A stretch of DNA of 64,000 nt from Callaeas wilsoni. Its lineage: Eukaryota; Chordata; Aves; Passeriformes; Callaeidae. The stretch lies in NCBI GenBank assembly GCA_013398955.1, contig VWPU01011661.1:62001-126000 (forward strand), written 5' to 3'. The notes under the pieces were generated by a model. That model did no database searches. It saw nothing but the letters and a program-made list of their open reading frames with translations, and was not told where the DNA came from. Positions 14,001-26,205 of the stretch are shown piece by piece. Made by a program: the position numbers and the translations under genes. Position 1 is the first letter of the stretch, and every line of letters begins with the position of its first letter.

Positions 14001-17000
14001 TGGGGAGCATGTCCTCAGGGCACCCAACTCCTTGCTCTGTGAGGGAGGCCACGGTACCCTCGTGGCTGAAGTCCTGTGAAGGGCAGGCAGCATTGTTGTC
14101 CTGACTGGCCGTGCTCCTTGCCCTCTGCCCTGCTGTGTGTCCCTGCAGCCACAGGCTCCATGACTAAGTCTTACACTGTGCAGCAAACTGCAGACCTCCT
14201 GGTGGGAGATCGGACAAGCCCATCGACTTCTGTAATGGGACAAATGCAAACCTTGAATACCCTGGGCTGGGGCATGCCTGAAATGATGTCTGGTTAGGTT
14301 TCCCCTTCTCTGCTGTGGCAGTGACACACACAATGGCAGTCCGTGGAGTTGAAGTGATTCAGCTTGGTGCGAGCTGTGTTCTGCAATCGTCGCCCATTTT
14401 CTCCACTGTTGATGAAATGGTGCTGGCAGTGGTAGTGGTTCCTCCATTTGAGAGAATAAAAAAGAAGGCAGTAGTCTGGTGTAAAGGTCTTGGCATTTCC
14501 CACAGCTTATGACAGCGCTGCTGGAACGCAGGGGCTGTGGCTGTAGCTGTTCTATTGTGAGCTTACATTCCTTAGCAGTGGGAAATCAGCAGCTGTAATT
14601 AGTCTCTGATGTTCTCTGCTAATAAGTGATTTTCTGGTACTTGCAAATACCAGCATCCCTAAGACATAACTGTATTGTTTTGACCTCTTATCTCTTCTCT
14701 CTCCTCCTCATTGAGATGGACCCCAGATGTTCTCCAAGACTACTTGGAAAAAAAACCCATCCACCCCTGCTCCTCCCTATTACATCTCTTTCTCCAGTTC
14801 TATTTTTTTTTGTCTTTCCGGGCCACTGTGTAGGAAAATGGTTCCTGCTAGTCCTTATGGAAAAGGACACAGATGCAGTCAGGAAGCCCATTTGCTTTAG
14901 GAGGAAGAGGGGCCTGACATCAACAGGAAGAGCTGTGCAGCAGAGCTGCTCCTGCCTCTGAGAGAGGGAGGCCTTGAAAACAATGTCTGCTCACAGTTTA
15001 GGACTGGCCAGCAGGAAACGCATGCACCCTGGTGTTTGCTGTGCAGAGGAAATGATAAGCACTACCTAGCCTGACTTGGAGCAGAGATAGCATGGGGGAA
15101 AAAAAAGAGGGGGGAGGGAGCGGGAAAGTTGTTTTTCTTCATACTGGTTCAGAGCCTGTCCTTTGCAAAATGGAAAACAAAATAAAGAGTGAAATATGGA
15201 ATATATCAGGAATCCGTTGGGGGGCTTGGAAACCGAGGAGCACAATTGCCAAGCGATTAGATTTACTACTTTAGTAACTGCTTGATATTGGGTTTTTTTC
15301 CATTGTTAGCACGGAGAATGACCCTCAGTTTGATAAACCCTGGCATGCATACTTATTGAGAGGTGAAGAGAGCGAGAGGATTGTATCCCCTGTGGAACTG
15401 GGAGGATTTTTTGTGCAGGAAAGACATGGCGACAGTGCTACCACTGGGAGCAGAAGGACCTTGCGAGTACAAAGAAAAGTATTGTGTAGATGGATATCTT
15501 TCCTGACTTGTCCTTACTAGGTGAGGGGATAGAAGCCTTCTTGAGAAGTAAGGAGATACCATCATGCTGAATATTTTATTCAGCTTTGTTTCTTTTCCTC
15601 TTTTACTAGGGTCTTTAAGAGCAAAATTGTGCCTCCTTTCATCACTGACCGTCTGACAGAACTAGTTTCTATTTCTGACGCCCTTACACCTGTGGCAGGC
15701 AGTTGCAGAGGTACAGTCCCTGCAGCTCAGCCTTGGAGAAACCATTCTATGTGCTCTGGATGCATCTCAGTAGTTGTGTGCTGACATCCTGAGGTGGAGG
15801 TGGACAGACACAAACAGCATGGCAGGAAGTATTCTAAACAATCCTAGCCCAGCATCAGCCTCTAGAAGGCTGGGAGGCATTGTGACACCATCTGCAAATG
15901 TTGTTCTGCCTCCTTTGCTGTCCTTGATGATTCTCTCAGGCTCTGGAGAGCGAGCAAACTGCCCTCTTGCAACATATGTGAGCACTGATGTGCCACAAGG
16001 CTGGCAGATGGAGCAGTGCTGCACTCCCTGCTGCTTCTGAAAGAAGCCCTGAAGGAGCAGCACCACATCCAGATGTTTGAGCCAGGCTGCTCAGCAGCTT
16101 CTTCTTGAGCTTTTTACCCTCCCTGGTGTATGGAAAAGAAAACAAGATCCTTACGATCATGGCTGTAAGAGTACACTTCAGAGTACTGCGGCCTCTGAAG
16201 ATGAAAAGGTGCAGTCAATATGAACCGTATCCCATGGGCTGCCCTTCTTAACTAAACTACTGAGTGAAACCAGTCCACTGAGACTGGTTCTGGGCTTGCT
16301 GATGTAGGTATCCATGCATGCTTGAGGAACTGCCCCACAGACCAGCAGCTTTCCTTGGCTGCGAGTAAGCGCTTCACCCGGCAAAGCCTTCAGCACAGCA
16401 GCAGCAAGCAGGGCAATGCTGCAACAAGCAAGGGCATCAGCATGAAATGATGTATCCTCCAGACTTATGGCATTGGCCTAGCATGACTTCAGCATCTTTT
16501 GACTTTGTTGGGCTTTGACTGATACCTCATTAAAACCCGGCTATTTCTCTAAGAAGAATTTCCTGGTAATGCACATGAAACCTTCCGCACGCACACACAT
16601 ACATACATAAACCAAGCTGTATATGTAAACCCACATTCATACGTGTATATGCATGCATACACACTCACATGCTGATGCATACATTTATTTATGTGTAGAG
16701 TTATGTGTGTCTGACGAGGTGCTGCTTCTGGCAGAATTTTCTCCATGTTTTTTGGACACAGAAGCCGAGCCCACAAGCTGTCATGGTCATATACCCTGGG
16801 CACTACTTAGGATGGGTGGAACAGCACCTTGTTTCACCAGGAAAACATCAGCAATTCGAGTCACCCACAGCTTAATCCTCTTCAAATAAAGACTGACCTG
16901 TTTTCAGCCTCCTCTGAGCGAGGTTGGGGGGAGCATTTCTAGGTGACCTTTCATTGCCAGCAGAAGTCTTAATTCTCCACTCTGTGTTGAAACTCACATC

Positions 17001-20000
17001 GTCATTTTGTGCTCCTGTAAAGCCGGTGAAAATGCTTCCATCGTTCGTATACCTCCTTTGCTAGTATTTGCATGTCACAGTAAAAGGTGAGAGGGTGTAG
17101 AACAAATCGATTTTATTTTCTTTTGTGGAAAATACTAATGAGTCCAATGGGATTTTTTGTATGAGTGTGTTTCTTTGGGTCAGGCCCTGGCAACCTGGCA
17201 ATGCAAACACTCAGTCTAAATATATGCTCAGCAACTGAGCAAAGATGGAATAGATTTGGTGCTGCTTGGCTACAAATTATAATGACTGATTAGTCCTAGT
17301 GCCTTTGCATGTTTGTTTTCAATCAGATTGACATCATAAAGCCTTATTTACTTTTTCTCAAAAGTCTGTTTTCATTTGCCTTTCACTTCTCATTTGCAGC
17401 TGTCATGGGTTTGCATTTAGGCTCCTCATCTGTCTGCCTGTGATATGTAATAATCCTCAGCGATTTTTCCTGCTCTTTGCCCTAAGTTGTTGACAGTCTG
17501 TAAAACAGCCCATTTGGAATAACCTCTGGAAATTGCTGTACTGCTCTTCACTCGGAGAGCCCTAGAGGCAAGATCAGTGAGCGGCCTGAGTAAAAGAACG
17601 TTGCTGCATAACCTAGTGTCAGTCTGCATCAGTCCATCAGTGTGGCAGAGGGCAAAAGAGGAAGAAGGGAGAAGATACAAATAAGTGCTGTGAGATTCAA
17701 CCGTGTGATTTTTCTTCCACATAAAAGCTTGGTCCAGGACCAGCTTCTCTGTTACTTTGTACCTTGCTACAGAACAATAACCTGTGCTCTCAGTGGGGTG
17801 ATGGGCCCCTGTTCTCCCTTGCACACACCTGAGCTTGTTGGCATTGCCATCCTGAGTTAGCTGGCACAACTGGATGTGTGCTTTAAAGCTTGAGAGTGGC
17901 TGTCGTGTGCTTGTGAATGTGTGGCAAGCATGGAAGGAGAACCATGAATGCTGATGGCCCTCCATCCTATCCTTGCACATTTGAAGGGGACAACAGAAAT
18001 TTCCTGGGAAAGAAGAGCAGAGAGAACTGCAGAGCAGCCCACTTTGCTGCTGCATGGGTGTTCATGAGATAACAACCCAGTTCCTTGCTTCATCCTGACT
18101 CCTTCCCAGCCCTCTAATAGCATTTATTTGGGAATTAGTTGCTTTGTCAGCACTGTACCATCACTACAAAAGTGAAGATCTGTCAAACAGTGAGATATCA
18201 TGACAGAGCAGCACAGAAACTGCAGGCAGATTCCATGTCCTCCAGAGATTGCTATAGATTGCAGTATATGGAGATGGCATTTGTGAAGGGCACAGTACAA
18301 AGGACTTCAAAACTCTTTAACTAGTAGCTGGTATTTTTCAGGTGCACATCAAGACCTAAGCACTCAGAATTTCTTTCTAACAGCCCCAAAAGTCTGCCTT
18401 GTAAAGAGAAACCTGGAATCCCTACTGCCTGGCACACTAAAGTCCAAGTGGAAAAGAACTAAGGGACAAACTAACACTGGCAGCCAGGTAGGGAGCATTG
18501 ATCCCCTTGAATAGCCGTTCTCCTGAATCTGGGATCCTAAGAATGCCATTTAGGAATCTCAAAGTGTCAAGGGAGATTTTGGTTTCTACACCCTTGTAAC
18601 ACTCAAGAAGCGTGTGTTAAAGTTTACAGGTTGCCTCCAGAGTAATTTGGGACTGTAAGAAACGGAGCAGGTCTGCATCAGATGGCAGGCCCAGGTAAAA
18701 GATGGAGACTGCACTTGTTTTTTAACTTTCTTCTGAAGCTCTTGTAAATGAAAACATGTAGATCAAAATCTGGTGAGAGGAGGAAGAAACTTACAGAGTC
18801 CATATATTTTTGTTGCTTCGTTGCCAGCAGTTAAGTGGGTTAGCATGGCTTACTTTGGTTTCTATGCTTAAGAGGAGAGCAGAAGAAGGAAGGAAAACAT
18901 GATACAGAAAATATGCCATAAGCTTGTTTATTGATCTGGATGAAAGACAGTAGGCTCTCAAGAGACTTCAGATGAAGCCTACATTACTGGCTTTCCACCC
19001 CATCACCCAACACTTACCTGAGCTCTTCCCTTGCAGGCTGCTTCTCCCAGCTCCCTTGAGCTGCAGCATCAGCATCGCTCTTCTCCTGCACTCCATCAGC
19101 TGGAGCAGCCTTTGGATTTGTTACTGGTTTTAGTACATGTCACCAGAATCAAGGTCAATAGCAGAATTCCTGTCTTGCAGCCTGCTTATCATCACAGTAT
19201 CTAGGCATTTACCAAGACAGAGGTCAATTCATTACATGCAGCTTCAAAACTATTCTGATATTTTCTATACTTACACCCAAGTCCATTTCCAGACACAGCA
19301 TAAATTGTCCAGTTACTCCTATCTCCAGAATTATTTATCTCAATTGCTTGTGCTGTGCTAAACAAAATGCTGTACAATATCCACCATAACCTGCTGTGGA
19401 TCAGGGTTGTTGGGATTCAAATGGTTAGCTGAGGACATGCACAACTCATTGACCTGCCATGCAGAACCTGAGCTGCTGTTTTCCGAGGTGGTTGTATCAC
19501 AGTCATAAAAGTTAGGAGTGGAGATATCCTGTTCTGTTATCTGGTCTTCTTTTTGCAGGAAATTCTCAGCAGGATGTTTTCCTAAAAAAACTATTCTAGT
19601 ATTTAGTACAACCTCTTTCAAAAGTGCCTGCGTGACAGAATTTGCCAGCTATGTCAAGGTAAAGTCACATTTCAGAGGGGCACAGTGACCGCCGGGGCTG
19701 AGAGTCAGCATTCACTGTCTGCTTTAGCAGTGCTTTCTCTTAGGGTTTCTTTGATGTGTGTTGTCTATGAGCTGGCCAGGTCTGCCACAGGCTTTTTCAT
19801 TCCTGCTTCAAACATCACAGTTGTCAGATTTGCTCTGGAAAATCAGGTGTTCCTACATGTCTTGTTTAGATATGTTAGATGTAAGCTGGGTATAGTATCA
19901 ATGGGAAAAAAAAAATCCTTGATGGTGGTGCCATTGACTTCATTCAAACTCACATCTGAGCCTGAAGGTCGTGTTGAAATGTGTGTGCTTGAAATCAGGC
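14001..20000. other. Non-coding DNA, probable ARHGAP31 intron 1 (part 3)
   Basis: No supported exon. It includes a CA/TA-rich alternating tract (16587-16680) and an AT-rich stretch at about 17080-17420 whose look suggests a possible conserved element. The 209-codon minus frame at 17426-18055 and the 189-codon minus frame at 13878-14447 have no family signature and lack convincing exon boundaries. Confidence 0.6.
16587..16680. repeat. CA/CATA-rich alternating purine-pyrimidine tract
   Basis: Mixed CA, CATA and GTATAT dinucleotide sequence, including ACACACATACATACATA and GTATATGCATGCATACACAC. It is a compound microsatellite, degenerate enough to be old. Confidence 0.75.
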
Positions 20001-20416
20001 AGCCACATCCCAAACAGCATGCAGTGTTTCCACTTCCCACGAAGGCCATGGAGGGTGACGGCTTGCAGCACCTGACAGATTTGAGATCTGTTTTTCCTAC
20101 ATTTTTGACCGCCAAATCACAGCTGTGCACAGGACGGTGCTTTCATCGCAGGGAATGGCACTGTTGTGATAACCTTTGTGACATTGCAGGGGCATTTCCC
20201 ACAGAAGCAGAGGGGAAAAAATACATGAAGTGTGTGACTTATACAGTGAATCAGTTGTACTGTCCATGCGGACAGGATCACCTTGGTGCCAACCATTCAG
20301 CCTTTTAAACTGTGTTTGTGGCAGCTAAGGGAGAAAAGCCAAGGTGGATTGTAAGAAGGTGGTTTGTTTTTAAGCCTGTTTGGTGTTGTTGAGCTGTCTC
20401 ATGCTGTTTAAATACA

Positions 20417-20430
20417 GGTGTGTGTGTGTA
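20417..20430. repeat. (GT)n microsatellite
   Basis: A short GT dinucleotide run ending in GTATGG. Simple repeat in intronic DNA. Confidence 0.7.
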
Positions 20431-21389
20431 TGGAGGGGTTGTGGCAGCTTAGCCACAGCTAACAGCCAAATTCAACACTGGAATTTGAGAGTAAGACAAG
20501 TTTTGATTTTCTTTTTCATTCTGTGAAATGAATGTAGTGCTGGTGAAAAGTACACACAGACATCCTGGAGACTGAAGCTCTTTGTCCTTGTAGCAGGGCA
20601 AACCATCCCCTTTCCCAGCTCTGCCAACTTCATCTCTGAGCAGGAGAGACCCTCTGCAGGGATTTTGGATGGCGTGGTCCCTTCCATCCCTGACTGCCAC
20701 TGACAAGGAGACAGTGGAAGGCAAAGGAAATGCTACGTGGTAGGCAGGCAGGATTTATCCTTAGCTGCCAGTGGTTAGGGCTATGCACTGGGGGAAAATC
20801 TGGTATTGTGACTGATGTGCTGCACTAGGGCTCGGGTGAGCTGCAGAGAGGAGAGCACAGTTTGATCTGCTCTGGAATCTGTTTCTCAACCAACCTTATG
20901 CCTAGTAAAAATCAGACAATGTCAGCAAAAAAGAAAAAAAAAATACAATGAATCAGCTTTGAAACTCGTGATTTACAGTAGAAAGTCAGGAAATGCAGAA
21001 AAATATCATATCAGAGCTACTGATGATCAAGTATGTTGCCATTTGTGCAATGTTGTTCCTTTCCTGTGATTAGGAGGCCAACTTAACATATTAGTTTCTT
21101 CTGTTTCGTTATTTTTTTGTACAAAATAGCAACTCTTGCTTAGTACAAACTGAAACACTTTTGAAAAGGAAATGTTTCCTATTTTAGTCATTTAAATTGA
21201 AACAAGAGACTTTTGACCTTTATTGTCATGGTATTGACATAGCATGATAGGAAGCATATGTTACTATTGAGGGTAATTGAAGACAATTTAAAAAAATACT
21301 AATGTATAACAAAACCAAAATGATGAAATAAAAATGCCTACAACTTTTTCTTTTTTTCATTATGCAGGATTCATGGTGAGGAGAAATTT

Positions 21390-21405
21390 AAAAAAAAAAA
21401 AAAAA
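21390..21405. repeat. Poly(A) run, 16 A
   Basis: A homopolymer in AT-rich intron sequence. No retrotransposon body is recognisable immediately 5' of it. Confidence 0.7.
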
Positions 21406-24400
21406 TCCAAACTATTTCCTGCAAGTCAAAAATCAAAAAGCTGGTGTTCCAGGTGAAATGAAAGGTCTTCTTTGATCCTCCCAATAGTTGAACTAAAATT
21501 AAAATAAAATTAGACAGGACATGAAACCTCCTCCATGTGGCAGAAACCACCTACTAAGGAGGCCCTGAGTATCTCTGCCAGTGCTTATCCTTACAAGGAG
21601 TTCTCTGAGAAAATAACAGAAGGATAAAGGAAAAAATTAAGCCTACTGCTATTCAGTCCAGTTCAGTGCAGTGTACCCTGAGCACATGACCCAGTCCACG
21701 TTAGCTAACTTACTAACCGGGCACTGTTCACACTGACTGGGTAAGGTGTCTGACTTAGCTACCTCCTCCCTTGGGTCCTTCTGTAGCCCACTGAGACTCA
21801 GAGTTTCTTCTAGAAGGTGGCACTGAAAGTCACGAGATATTGCCTGCACCTCCTGCTGGGCCAGCATCTTCCTTGCTCTTTGCTGGCTTTAGTGGGAGGC
21901 CAGGAGGCCATCCTCCCACTGGTCCTTGGATGGGGTCACTCCCTCTTTTCTTAGTGACCTCTCCTGCTTGGGTTGCTTGGGGATTTAAATAGGGACATGC
22001 TTAAAGATCTCTGCAGGATAGATCCAAAATGTTCAGCCCAGTGCCAGATGAAACCTTTGTCAGGCAGGCAAAGAATAGGCACCTTGCTTGCGGGTGGGGA
22101 GGTTTGGTGGGTGGCAGCACCATGGCTGGGAAGGGAGGGAGAAGGGAGAGCCAGCAGTGCTGGGAGGTGGGAATTTCAGTGCCCATTGCTGCCACTGGAA
22201 GCCGAAGGGATCAGAAGGAGGTCGACGTGGTGCCTGACCCAGCAAGAGTAGGAGACACGTGTAAAGGAGGTGGCATGAGCTGTTGTCTTGGAAAACACCC
22301 TGGTGAAGGTGCATTTCTGTGTACACTGACCTTGGAGGTGATATCCAGTGAGAGTGGAACGAGTTACTGCGACTGCCCTTCTGGTTTATTTTTGTCTAGG
22401 GGAAGAGAAGTATTGTCTTTTGTGTGCAGTATGTTTATAACTCAATTTCCCTTCTGACTGATGCCTTGCTCCATGCTCTCTTGTCCTTCTCCATCTGGTT
22501 TCTATTGTAGTTTTAAATCAGGACAGTTTGGCTGTCTGGCAGAACAAGCGGGGTCTGTGTGACACCAGCTGCCCCTTCCAGCTTCTAAGCCTTCGAAGCT
22601 TCCAGCACAGTTTTAATTATAGGAGTGTCAGGATTGGGCTCCCTCCCCCCATCTCTTTTCTGTGCCTGCACGTACAGCCCCTGCTGCAAATCCCCATCCA
22701 CGTCTGATCTTCCTTTGGGAGAGACCCAGCCCTGTGATTTACATGCCCTGTAACTCTGATAGAGAGCTGTTGTAAAGCATATGCCAGAGCCCGTACCTTC
22801 CTGAATTCAGGGTTGATCCCGGCCTCAGTTCATCAGGAGCCACGTCTGAAATAATCCCATCAGCTCAGAAACTCCTGGAAGTGGGAGAGAGCTGCTCACT
22901 GCTGCTCTAACCTCACCATCCCCAAGAGCCCAAAAGGCTAAGCTTTGTAGGAGATCAGAGCTGCTCAGGAATGCCAGAGCTACAGGTTCTGCTCAAAGAA
23001 AACATTTATTGTGCTCCAGTTCCACACAAGCGCTGCATTTAGGGGCTTGGTTTGCAGGAAGTTGGTGCAGTCCCTTCACCTTCAGGGATCTGAGGTCAAA
23101 GTCTGTAATTTTCAGTTGCAAGTGAAAAGTGTCCTGTGTGGGATATTTTTTTGACATCACAAAACTGCCACAAATTTTGGCATAACTGGCTGTTTCTCTT
23201 CCTATGAGCCAAAGACCTGGAATGGCAGGAAGAATTGTATGTGATGAGTGAAGGGCACTGGCGGAGATACGTGAGAAGCCCAGGGATGGAAAAGCAAGGA
23301 AGAGTGCAGGGCTGCAGTAGGAGATACTGGCTGGGCTCAGTGCATATTGTCTATTTGCAATCTATAGGTTGTCTCTACTATGGAGTTTTCACCTAGTTTT
23401 AAAAATGGGTTGAATTTTATACATTTGCTACATATTGTTCCCCTCAGGCCTCTGTTTTTTGCTTACCAGTCCTCAACAGACTGATCTAGCCTTCTCTGGT
23501 TTATGTCTATGGGGTTTGCTTACCTGCCTGAGGCCTCTTGACCTAATTTACTCCAAGGAAACATAGAACTCAGCCAAAAAAATGGTGTGATTTAATAGGT
23601 CTTACTTTCAAGAGGTCGAATTAGTCACAACAAACATCAGTATCTGCATTTTTAGTTGGTTTTCTTATTCTTAACACTGAGATTTTAAAAAGTATCTAAC
23701 AAAGGATACTTTGTGCATGGACCCCATTTTTTGGCAGCCAGGCACCATCATATGAGGCTTGTCTCCATGAAAGACTGTTAACCTTTAAAGAAACTTTGTC
23801 ATATGGCTATGGCGATCAAATATGTTTTCTGTTCAATTAATTCTTCTTTTTTCAGGTCGCATGGAGTTCAATGGTTTCTATCCTCTCACCCAAATAGATC
23901 TGAGGTGGACATGGATCTGCTTAACTTTCATTTTTGCTGGTTGCATGTCATTTATTCCAAGATCCCTACCAAGAAGGAAATTTTAATATGCCTTGTATGC
24001 ATAGCTTCTACCATAAAGACGTTAAAGCCTGATTTTCCAGAAATGGAGATGAGGCCTGAAGTAATTTGTCTTTCCCTTTTTGTTTTTTTTTTATTTTTAT
24101 TTTTAGCAATCTCATCACCATATGATCTGAGTTCCCTACTGCAGTTCCAGATAATCAGGACTTACTCAGAGATAGGAAGGTCCTCTTTTTTAGACGTGTC
24201 GCTTGGACTTTTCTTGAAAGGATGTTAAGGAAATTTTGTACTTCTCTTTTTTTTTGCTCTGTCTCCTTCCACACCGTTTAGTCCACATAGGAAGTAGGTG
24301 TTGCATGCACTGAAAGGAATGCTTCTCAGGTTCTTTCCTTTCTGGAAGGCTTTGATGCGGCTTCTCCTCAAAAGCCCTTGAGGAGAGAACACCATAACTC

Positions 24401-26102
24401 TGCGACTGTTGTGGACAAAGCTTTGACTCTGTAGACTTCACCTGTTCTCTTGGCAATTTCATGGTTTCATGGACACACTTGTAGGCTTAGGGCCTCTGCC
24501 ATGAGCTCTGCCCAACAACTTGAGGGTCTTGAAAATCAGCGCTAGGGCTTCGAGTGTGACACAGCATGACCAATGTATCTGTGTTGTGAGTCCCTGCTCA
24601 AAAAACCCATAGAGTCAATTTTTCCGTGTTGTTTTGGAGAAGCTCCTTTGACTGAGACGAGTTAGTCTGGAGTGTTTAGGCTTCCAAGTAATCACTGGAA
24701 CTTTGTGTACTTCTGCATTTGGGTTGGCCAAAAGACAAGAGAAGGCACACACAAAAGGACTTCTTCTTTACTTCCCTCAGTAAGTCAGGAGGCAGAAGGG
24801 CAGCACTTCCCTCACTGACTTGCTCAGTAGTAGCGTGTCACTGAGGTGGGTACCAGCTTGGAGCTCTTCTCACCAGAGCCTGTGCCCTGCACTGCTTGGT
24901 AGGGACAGGTCCACCCATGAGCTGGCTCTGGCCTCAGTGGCTCCCATGGGGAATACAATAATGTACCAACTGTGTTTGTTCAGGCTGTTGTTGGAGAGCT
25001 GTCTTTGGATGCCATCTGATGAAGCACACGTTAGTATGTCATTATAGTCCTGAACTTTGAGCAGAAGAACTCGGGAAAGGTCCAGCCAGGGGCATTGTCT
25101 CTGGGGTGTCACAAAGATGCAGTAATTGCTATGCCTGGCTTTCCAGTCAAATCTATGGCTTAGTCGGTTTTCCTCCACACAGCTTTTGAAATGTGCAGTG
25201 CAGCAGAGTCAGCATTACAGCAGGGAACTTTTGACTTGTGCATTTACTGACTTTTGTGCCTATGGCTGTGTGAAGCATTGCATTAAATACATGGTAGTTT
25301 CTAGCACCTAATAAGGAAGGGCTTTCTTACTGTTATTGTTATAGCTTGGGTTGTTATAGTACTGGGGACAGGGAGGCTTGATCTGACCAAGAGAATGGGG
25401 GATTCTCATACCTATATAATGGGGAAAAAATAAACATATACTTTGGGTCCAAGTCTGGATGTAAATGTTGTGCCTCAGGCTCTCCTCAGCTTTAAGACTG
25501 GTTAAGTCTTTGTCTAGTTATGCTGATGGAGTTCTTTTGAAGCCGATGTCAGGTTTTGTCAGTGTGCAGATCTAGTCAATATTAGAACTTTATGCCCCCT
25601 CAGTGGGATTTATGAGCACTAAACTATGGGTATGTAGGCTTATATGGAAGTGTGAATGCTTCTCTGATTTTTATCCAAGCCAATGAGACCTTTTGGCACA
25701 ATTCAGCGAGTCTGGAGCTCTGTATTGGGGAGGGTGGAGGTTCCCAGGACCTCATGCTTTACTGCATGCTTTCAATTAGAAACAAAGAGCTTCTTTTATT
25801 TTATTTTTGAAGGAAAAGGAAGAGAGGGAAACCCTACCTTTCTTTCTGCTGTGATACTGTGAGTTCAGGGTCAGTCATTGTCACATGTCAATGAGCATTG
25901 CATGGCACAATCACAGCATATCCTCATGGCCACTTTGCAGGGGTTATTTTTGGTTTGCCCTGTATTTCTCCCATTGCTGTACCCTTCCCTGCATCCACAG
26001 AGAGTCTCTGCTGTTTTTTCATGGAACTACCTCCTCTGTGGTGACTTGTGGGAGCTGTCAGTGTGTATTCATTGGACACCTTGCTTTGCTTTCCTCTCGT
26101 AG

Positions 26103-26205
26103 TCCCTTACGTGCTGAAGAGCTGTGCGGAGTTCATTGAGACTCATGGCATTGTGGATGGGATCTACCGGCTCTCAGGAGTGACATCCAACATACAGAAG
26201 TTGAG
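26103..26205 (+). CDS. ARHGAP31: ARHGAP31 coding exon 2: start of the RhoGAP domain, arginine finger
   Basis: The acceptor AG is at 26101-26102 and the donor GTAAGG starts at 26206. The exon begins with two bases of a split Val codon (phase 1) and ends with two bases of a split Arg. It encodes VPYVLKSCAEFIETHG, then IVDGIYRLSGVTSN, then IQKLR. The Arg of GIYRLSG (codon 26168-26170) is the catalytic arginine finger of RhoGAP domains. Compared with human as I recall it, only a Tyr/Gln and a Lys/Arg difference are apparent. The 103-nt length matches the phases on both sides. Confidence 0.97.

Larger units (their letters stand above)
20001..26102. other. Non-coding DNA, 3' end of probable ARHGAP31 intron 1
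   Basis: No supported exon before the splice acceptor at 26101-26102, which is preceded by a pyrimidine-rich run (TTTGCTTTCCTCTCGTAG). It contains a GT microsatellite (20417-20430), an A run of 16 (21390-21405) and AT-rich DNA around 20920-21400. The 207-codon frame beginning at 19685 has no domain and overlaps a frame on the other strand. Confidence 0.65.

Noticed and set aside
13878..14447. 189-codon minus-strand open frame rich in Gln, His and Arg
   Set aside because: No family signature and no splice or start context. The plus strand is equally open.
15767..16066. Possible retroelement fragment from overlapping frames on both strands
   Set aside because: I could not match it to any CR1, LTR or DNA-transposon pattern I know; open frames alone are not evidence.
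17426..18055. 209-codon minus-strand open frame
   Set aside because: Composition is irregular with many Cys, His and Ser and no motif. Chance frame.
19685..20308. 207-codon plus-strand open frame
   Set aside because: No domain, no family resemblance and no convincing splice context. A minus-strand frame overlaps it. Chance frame in intron 1.
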